Assembly: GCA_050084985.1 (NCBI GenBank)
Contig: JBITNC010000001.1
Span: 190,836,001-190,900,000, forward strand
Length of the DNA: 64,000 bases
Reading direction: 5' to 3'
From: Nageia nagi
Taxonomy: Eukaryota; Pinophyta
A program made the translations under genes and the position numbers. The notes beneath the pieces were generated by a model. The model made no database searches. It was not told the origin of the DNA and was given only the letters and a program-made list of their open reading frames with translations. This document shows, piece after piece, positions 39,301-48,300 of this stretch (positions are counted from its first letter, which is position 1; the number at the start of each line of letters is the position of its first letter).

Positions 39301-42300
39301 AATAACAACATGCTCACTTCAATTACATGATATTTATATCACAATTGCGAAAAAAGGAAACTTGCAAGTTTGGAAGCATAGTGTAAGTAGTCCAATTTTT
39401 CACAAAATGTCTAATCCCCTACAAATGACCCGAAATGGGCTATGTATAGTTTTAGAGCAACTCTAAATGTTGCCTTAACCCTAATTGCAACTTACGAAAA
39501 CATAAAATATGATCCAATCAAAATATGCCACATGGCGTTACAAGATATCTTCCAAGTTTGTGGAAGCAAATTCTCATCCATCACAAGCTTGGGAATTATT
39601 AACAAATAAATTCAAGTTTCCAATTATAACTATGAAATAAAATAAAATAAAATATAACAAGTATTGTGACTAGTCGCTTGGTGGGCCCGACGCCTCTACA
39701 TGCCCCTCAAAGTTGTCTAGGAATTTGGCTATGAGCTCCAATCTATGCAACATCTTTGATAACCTGGGCTTGTTCTCGGCCATGTAGCGTTCCACCTTGT
39801 CCGCTATCCTCAACATGTCCTTCTCCCATGCATGAGCTTTAAGCAAATGCTCCAAGTGATTGCCAATCTGGAATGTGTTGATATCTTCAGTCATAATCAA
39901 GTTGTGAAGGAAGTGCCTCATTTTTGCCACCACTAGGTCTCTGTCTCGGATGCCCGCATCATCATCAAGAAACTTTACTTGGAGCTCCATTTGCTCAAGG
40001 CAAGTGTTTGCTTTGTCATTGAGCTTTTGTACATCCTTTTGCACCTCTTGGAATCGAGTGGCTATTTGATTGACCACACCCAAATAGAACCAATATTCTT
40101 CGTAGAACTTCATGTCTTTCGACCTATGATTCTATGTATCTCAAACTGCATGATCATGTGCCGCCTAGAATCTAGGACTCTGAGAAAATTGGTTCTCTCC
40201 ACAATGATATCTTTGAGCTTTTGCTCCTCGAGTGCTACCCTTTCTAGTGTTCCAATAAATCGCTGAACTACTGCCAAGACCTCATCTATGTGCTTTTGTT
40301 TCACTGCAATCATACCCTCCTTAAGTGGCTTGATCTTCCGAAGTTCTTCGGTGGGTACCTTAGTCGACTCCAATTCTTTTGTCAACTTCTTCTGTGCGGC
40401 TAACTCCTTCTTGAGGCCCTTAATCTCGTTATTTTTCATCATACCATCTTTGGTGATGGCCTCTGCGTTGGAGACGATTGCATGTTTCCGACCAGCCAAA
40501 CCGATCAGACCTGTAGTAATGATCTGGTTAATTTGCTTGAGGTCTTTTGGGCATTGTGGGTTCTCTTTGTTGGCTATAATAGTCTTAATGTGTATAGCAT
40601 TATCGGCTAAGTGGACATACGTTTGGGATTTTCCTAGACGGGTGGAGCTTTCTCCTACTTGGTCATCCTTTTCCCCTACTCCAAATTCTTTTCCGACATC
40701 CATATTGAACACATCAAGGCACTCCTCCATGTTTGACACCCCACTCATCCATGGGTGATAGCTGATAAGTGTCCACAACGGCGTCTTGATTGGCAACAAT
40801 GTTCCTCTTTATTCTCTTTGAGGGTCTCCTCTTCTTGTTCATCATGCTGATCATCTGAAGCTCCTGTGGCTCGGGACTGCGGTGTCTTCTTCAATCAAGC
40901 CTTCCTCTGTACTGTCTCTGAAATTGGTTCTCTACTTCTCTTTGTAGACAGCCCTGATGTTGTATTCCGACGAGTCTCCTTTAAAATCTCTACAGACACC
41001 TCTTGTCGTTGCGCATCAGGGATCTCCTCATCTTGGACCATATTCCGCTCCTGTTCATCCTCCGATACTCCAATCTCTACTTCCTCTTGGTTTTCATCGG
41101 GCCTGTAAGAGGGACTAGAGGCTGCTGACCCAGATGGTGGTACAACAGGTGACGTCGTGGCTATGGTGGCTCTAGGTGGTCTAGGTGGTGGAGAAGGATC
41201 TTGATGTCTATTTCGCACACACCTTACTACCTTATTTGTGGCTACCCGCTCTAGTTCCCTTGCATCATGCTCATCCATGGTGGCTTGCACTTGCCGTACA
41301 ACTGGGTTCTTGCCGTGCATGGTTGCATACTGTCCAACAGGTATGTTGTTTATTGGAGAAGGCTGGGTGACCTGGGAAGTAGACTCTTGAATTCTTCTTC
41401 CTTTGTTCCACAAGAGTCTCTTGCTAATTGTGGCTTCCACACGGTGTTGCTCATCACTTGCATTCTTGTGTACCCTTTCTCTTATCCTCTTGATCTCTAC
41501 CTCATTGTTGATATTCCGGAAAGGTTCCTCATCTGCAAGTGGCTTATGTTCATAGGGTTTCTTCCTTTCCTTCATGAAGAATGAGTGCAACTTGTGGTCC
41601 AGATCATAGTGGTCGGTGGAAGGATATTCTTGAAGTTGAACCTAGCCAACTCTTCTTTCATAGCATCCATATCCGTCCAGAACTTACACTGGTATTCTCC
41701 CACAGCGATCGGCAGATTTGATGTAGTCGATTTCTTCTACCACACTTGTTCGTTTACAAAGGCCAATTGCCTCATCATCTCCATTAGCAGAATCTTGTTA
41801 TTCACGGACCTTGGCAATTGATAGGGCTGTATGGCTGATCCATGTATATGAACATAAGAGAAGTGTTGGTGATGGAGGAAGAAATTGCCATGTTTTTTGA
41901 AAGCATCTTGGACGGAATTGGAGATCCATGCAACTGTGATCTCTCCCTTAATTTCTTTATATATCTCATATTCCCATCCATCATTTTTCATTGTGAAACT
42001 GTCCCACCTTCTCTCTAACTTCCACTTGGGATAGCACTTCCAAATGGAGTAAGTTCCTCTTTCTATCCAAGCCGTCTCACCTTGCACTGTAACCTTGTAT
42101 CTGCCGTGGAGCAACATGTATACTAGGTATGAATTGAGGTAGAATTTAGGAGTTGTATCAATGGATGACAATTGATCGGCTATTGAGTCGCTCAACACCT
42201 TGCTCCATCTGATCCTTTTGCCTCTAGCAATTTCAAGAATGAACCCAAAAAACTCCTTGAATTTTGAAGTGTCTTCCTTCTCGAGAACTCTGGATAACAA

Positions 42301-45300
42301 GAGAATCATTAACTCGACTGTCGGGTAGAAGTTGGAGCGAGGAGCATTGATGAGTGCATTTCCCTTCAACCTGTGATGTTCTTCGAACATCCAACTCTTA
42401 ATAGCGATGGATGCCCTGGGAGTCTCTTGGTAGCATGCGAGTAACCTAGCTTCGCTATATTCATAGTCACCCTCGGAAGTCCATTGAAATGCTGCTTTAA
42501 TTGCTTTGGGGCAAAAGTCCATAATAATGTCTCCTTGATGTCTCGGAGGATTCTCTCTCCTTTTTGCCAGTGGTGACCAACTTCCATGCACAACTCAAGG
42601 AATGGGGCTGTGAACGGGATGAAGGCACAGGTGGAGAGCCCAGTGAAGAAGACAATGTCCTGCTTTAGGTCAGTGGAAGGAAGCCCACGAATGCTCTCCC
42701 TCATCTGCATGGGGTCATGTTTTGCCAGTCAGTATCTCCGATGGTTGCAAAATCGTTCCTCGAGAACCTGGCTCCTTGGGGAAGGGCTTGTTGTCTCTCA
42801 AGAATGGAGATGACACAATTCTGTTTCAACCGCTCGAGGTCCCTAGCAAAGTTAGGAGCCGAATTGCCGTTGGAGGGAGTTATGGTATTTTCAATTGCGA
42901 CATGGCTCATCAAGGATACTACGTGGGTTTCCAAGTGAGAATAACCCTCATGTGATGGTAGCTAACCTCCCAAATGCTTGCACAAGCCCTAAGATGCACT
43001 AATGAAGATGTTTAGATGCAAAAATCTGCAATTTCTTGCTATTTTGGCACAAGGGTAGAAGTGGAGCAAGTTTTGAATTTGGGAAAATGAGGTCCCAAAG
43101 CTTGTATTTATAGCCAATTTGTCTCCCACCTTGCCCTAGTCGTCTAGGGTTTCTATCAAACCTAATCATATCCCTCTATCTAGTCGACCTCGAGAAGTGT
43201 GTCAGTTCGAAAACTCATGCCAAGCCTCGTGTCCAGATGTTGGGTCCAAAAGGTCATCCAGGCTTGGCACATGAAAAAAAAGACATAAAGGTGACTTTTT
43301 AAACCATGCGCCAGCCGTAAAAGGGAGTATGCTCCCAATGTTGGGTCTCCTGGTCATGTGCTTGCTTTCTTTGATCTTCCAACTCACCCATTAACCTAAT
43401 TTCGCTCGATTTTTGGTCTTCCAGTTGGCTGAATTAATCAATTTTGATGCTTCGTTTCAAACTGGGCAACTTATAGGCTTGGCGCATGCTTTCAAAAGTC
43501 AAGATTGTGACTTTTTGAGGCATGCGCCAGGCTTGGCTGCCTCTCCAGCTTGGTCGCATGGTTCAAAAAACAAAATTTTGTTTTTTTTCAAACATGCGCC
43601 AGCCTCTTGTTGACCTAGTTTGCGAATTTTGATCTTCAAATGGTGATGCCTTAGCCGAATTTTCATGCTTCTCGAATCTTGGAGGCTTCTTGGGCTTGGC
43701 GCATGCCTCAAAAAGTCAAGAATTTGTTTTTTGAGGTCATGTGCCAGCCCCCCTGGATATGCTTGAGTTGGTTTTGAGTTCCCTGGGTCCATGCCTTGTC
43801 AAATTTTCACTTTCTGTCGAACTGAAAGCCCTTCCAAGCTTGGCGCAAGGTTCAAAAAAACAAGATTTTGTCTTTTTGAGGCATGTGCTAGCCTCTTGGG
43901 TGACTTAGATTGTTTTTTCGACATCCAAACTTGCTCAACTTGTCCTCCTGGCCAAATCCCATGGTTCAAAAAGACAAGATTTTGTCTTTTTGAAGCATGC
44001 GCCAGCCTCCTGGTGTCTTTGCCTTAGGATTATTGCGCCTTCTTCTGGTCGAGAATGCTTCCTGTATCTGGCGCATGCTCAGTAAAGTCAAAGTTTTGTC
44101 TCCTGGAGGCATACGTTGGGCTTGTAAGTGCCCAGACTTCATCCTCGAACCTTCCCTCTCACTTGGACGACCCCTTGGCCTAGTCGCATGGTTCAAAAAG
44201 ACAAGATTCTATCTTTTCGAAGCATGCGCCAGCCCTTGGGAATGCCTAGTTTGACTTGATCAGCTTCCAGCTCATCTTGGACTTCCTAATTCATCTAGAT
44301 TTGGCTTTTACTTTTCCTGGACTTAGCCATTTAAAGGAATTTGCAATTTCTATTTTATCATGGCTAACTCTAACTAAGGGAGAGGCTATGAACTATGAGT
44401 AGTCCATGAATCAGGGTCTTGATGACGCAACATGGGGAGTGAAGATGACGACAAAACGAAGTATATACAAAGATGTGCTTGATGGTCTCCAAAATCGTAG
44501 GATTTTGAGGCATGTTGTATTTTATTCACAACAGATTCCAAATACATCAAATTTTGTACAACCTTGTGACAAATGAGGATTTGCTTCCACAAGTGCTAGA
44601 ATGAATCTTGTAATGCCATGTGGCACTTTATTATTGGACCACATTTATTTTTCTTGGACCACGTAATTCGGGTTAGGGCAACACTGTGGTTGCTTCCAAA
44701 ACTATTTATACCCCATTTTGATTCATTTGTAAGGGGGGATTGACACTTTTAACAATTGAAAGGAACTTTTGTCTGCTAGACCAAAAATTCTAAGTTGTTA
44801 AATGTGGTGTGTTAGGGTAATTGTGATGATATGCTTCTCATGTTGTAATGCCGAATTTGAATGAATGATTGATAGTGTTGTCTAGTTTGTTCTATCACTG
44901 CTTTATGTTGATTTTAATCACCTGGTGCATCTTGTAAATCCTAGTTGGGGTGGACAAGAGAATGCTTGTAGATTTTATGAAGTGGTTGATTAGCATCTTT
45001 TTTGTGATATTTTGTCATTTGCAATCTTAGGCTTGGATACCTCAAGATGTCTTGTTGATTTCGCTCACAGTAATAACTTCAGCCGGATCGTTGAGTGTTA
45101 CCTTCACCCCATCCTATTCCATCCTTGCCATAGCTTCACGCTCCTTCCACTAGACCATTCGTGTTGTTGGCTAGTGGAACAGATGGAGGGTGCATGGAAC
45201 CTATGCCAAGACTTAGCAAGTCGACTCTTGAGGACCTTATCCCAAGCCCTTGAGTATGCATGTCTACAGTTATATCTCACTACCCACAGTCTTTCCACCA

Positions 45301-48300
45301 ATTTTCTTTATTTTATTTTACACTTTTTTTTCGCGAATTTCGCACCTCTATTTCCCTTTAGCACTTTTTAGAAACAGCTTTGCCTAGTTACAAAGACATT
45401 CCGAGTCCTTGAATCCACACATGATATTCATGCTGGTGGCAGCTTCAAACATCTCAGCCGTTCCCTGAGTTATCCTCACCAAGTCGTGAAGCTAACCTTT
45501 GGTGTAACCAGTCCCCATAGCGGGAGGGAGTAACATCCCTTCACCTGAGGTGTTGGCATTTTTCTCACTACTCCAGGGTAGGAAAGAAAAACACCCCAAC
45601 AGGAACTACATAAATAATAAAATAAAATGTTCAAGGTTGTCACGGATTGGGGGAGGAGTGCCCAGGGACGGTAGGGGACGACAACCTGATTTTAGGAAAT
45701 GCAAGGGGGACGACAAGTATATATATACTAGAAAAGTCCCCAAAATTTTCAAATTCAAGAAAAGTAGATATTAGATATAATTTCAATGTTTCATTCATCA
45801 TTAGCATTCATGATTCATCCATGGACCAATTTAAATATGTAACATACTTTGAAAATAAAAATCTGTAACTACTAACATCCTAACAAGTAACATGATTATA
45901 AAATGAAAATAAAAAATCTGAATCATAAGTGATAAATTAGAATAAGCTATAAATATAGTCTAATAATCATAGTCAATAATCATAATGCCATTAAGTTTGA
46001 ATATTCTAAAGCCCAAAAACATAGTCTTTGACATGAATATATCAAATAAGTCAAAAATTACAAATAAGTGTAAATGACAAAATAATTGCAATGTGAATAT
46101 AAAGACATGTTTTTAGGGTTGGAGGGGTGGAGACCCTTGTGGGACCCACCCCCTAAGGTTTATGATTTTTTTTGTAAAAAAGTTGAGATTTTTTTTTTTT
46201 TTTTTATTTTTAGTGTGCAAGAGAGGGGGGATGGCTAGCCGTCCCCTGGGACGCCCTTTGTCCCATAGCCATCCCCTAGCCCCTAGCCGTCCCCTTTTCA
46301 AAATTTTAAAAGGAAACGTCCCCAAGGCTTGGGAAACCGTCCTGGGGACGTCCCCTCCGTACGCCCTAAAAAGGGACAACGGGTAAACATCCCCTGAGGC
46401 GTCCCCTAGTCTCGGGGATGTGGGGGACGGCAAAACGGGAAAAAAAGCGGGGGGACACGTCCCCTGATAAAATTGAAAATATTAGAACACAAAATGGGGA
46501 CATTACACAAAGTGCACATTGTTACGGTTGTCTGTTGGCTTCAGTCCTCATAAGAAACAACTTAAATCACATTCCAACTGTTTGGGCATTCTGAGACTGG
46601 GAAGATGACAATAAATATGAACTCAGTTGAAGAAAGGATGATGACATCATTAATTACCACCTTATACATGATTCTCTTAATTTCATGGACTACCGAAAAT
46701 TTATTCCGGTATTTTCCCTAGTTTATTGATCTGGCATCAACTCAGAATGATGTGAAGGTTAATTGGGCCAGTTAGTGCTACATTTGCATATAAAATTCCT
46801 AAACAGCGTCTATATAAATTGGTCAATACCTCATACACATCATGACAGTTTCTCTTTATGAAAGTACATTGACTTTGGCTGATTGTATTCCTGATGTTAG
46901 TACTGCATTAATGAAAATCAGATTGTTGACCCCTTTTGACCTTTTGTTGACTATTTGGTGGAGTTTGAACTGCTCTATTTTGTTTGACTGCATGAAATGT
47001 GGGATCATGAGTGTTACACATAAGTTACTAACCTGACTTATACGAATGCTATAATTTAATGTATTGTGATAAATGGTATCGTACTATCAATGGATGTTCT
47101 TGTCCTATCAAGCAGGAGTGCCTTTAGATATTAATTTCTTTTATACAAGCTAATTATATATTTTTATGTTTCAGCCAACACTTCTACAGGTATGATATAT
47201 CATAGGAGGGCTGTCCTTTGGTATCAATTTCTGTCATAGCAGATATAACTTTATATATCTCAGAATCATAGTAGCTAATTGTATATCTTTGTTTGGTATG
47301 CATCTGGTACCGTGACTGTAGGAAATTAGCACTGCTTATGCTTCAATGGATGCATCATGGTATCACTATCTTAGCAAGATGAATGAGGATTCCTAATAGA
47401 TCTGAGCTACATGGGGCCTGCCACTGTGATCTTGGGTATTCATTGGGCATAATCTCTGAAGAAAGTCCTCATGAACTCCCTAGGCCCCACAGACTCATTG
47501 GTAAATTGAAATAGATGTGACGCCTTTGCTAAGGGTATCCCTTTGGTAGGTGTTTCTTTTTTCTAAAGGGGATGTTAATATCGTTGGCTAGAATTGATAA
47601 CAGAAAGATATGCATATTATTACTTGGTTTAGGAACTTATGAATGTTCACTTTGCAGATGACTTCAATTTAGTATTTGAACAATGTATAGTAGTTAAATT
47701 TGGTCTCGGCAATAACTTGACAAGCTGCTGGTTTAGGAAAAAACTTGTACTTGGAAAAAACTAGGATAAAACCCCAGGAATAAAAAATATTAAAACATAG
47801 TTTTACTTTTCAAATAACTTGGTAAACTTTTGACTTGCCAAAAGCTCAGTAATAGCTCAAGTCAACTAAAAAATTGGCAAAAACTTGGTTAAAACTTAAT
47901 CAAGCTTAATATACTTCAAAAGAATAGATGAATTTGGATCACAGGGGGAATGGTGGCAAATGATCTGAAGTATAATGTCAAATACAGAGAAAGCTTTAAT
48001 TTGTAATGCTTTGTTATATTTGGGTGCTTGGGAATATCACAGTTCACCAAAAATGCAATGTTGGGTAATTTGATTTAGTATACATATTTGGTGTGGATGA
48101 GGTTCGGAGGTTGAAGTTGTTGACACTTGAAGTAATCTACTAACCACAACAATCTATCCACTTGTATAAATACTTGTATTGACTCATGATATTAATCTCA
48201 TTGAGTAGTGCCAACAGATTGATCCAAGCTTGTAGGAACATGCACATAGGTGATTTGAAAATCAGGTGGCTCCACCCAATGACTTTAATAACTAAGCATT

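Larger units (their letters stand above)
38542..44533 (-). mobile_element. Giant LTR-like unit U2 (minus) with ORF cassette
   Basis: On the minus strand it begins TGTTGTGAATAAAATACAAC at 44533 and ends CCCCCAACA at 38542. The flanking 5-mers are identical, GATTC at 38537-38541 and 44534-44538, proving a single 5992-bp insertion into U1. Order on the minus strand: start block, hairpin array (44250-43250), TATA box (43105-43112), ORF1, ORF2, linker ORF, two coiled-coil ORFs, terminal kilobase (39585-38542). Only one copy of the LTR-like ends is present, so I read it as a solo LTR that itself carries genes. Confidence 0.85.
36956..45601 (+). mobile_element. Giant LTR-like unit U1 (plus), split by U2
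   Basis: Starts TGTTGTGCCCTACACAAC at 36956 and ends AAACACCCCAACA at 45601, with a perfect 5-bp target-site duplication GGAAC (36951-36955 and 45602-45606). The nested element U2 plus one copy of its duplication (38542-44538) interrupts it. Without the insertion it is about 2.65 kb: a start block, a hairpin array (37255-38300) and a terminal kilobase (44565-45601). It has no ORFs of its own. Size, TG...CA ends and 5-bp duplication fit a solo LTR. Confidence 0.85.

Noticed and set aside
38542-45601. A single DNA transposon with 1-kb terminal inverted repeats
   Set aside because: Two separate exact 5-bp duplications (GATTC and GGAAC) show one unit nested inside another in opposite orientation.
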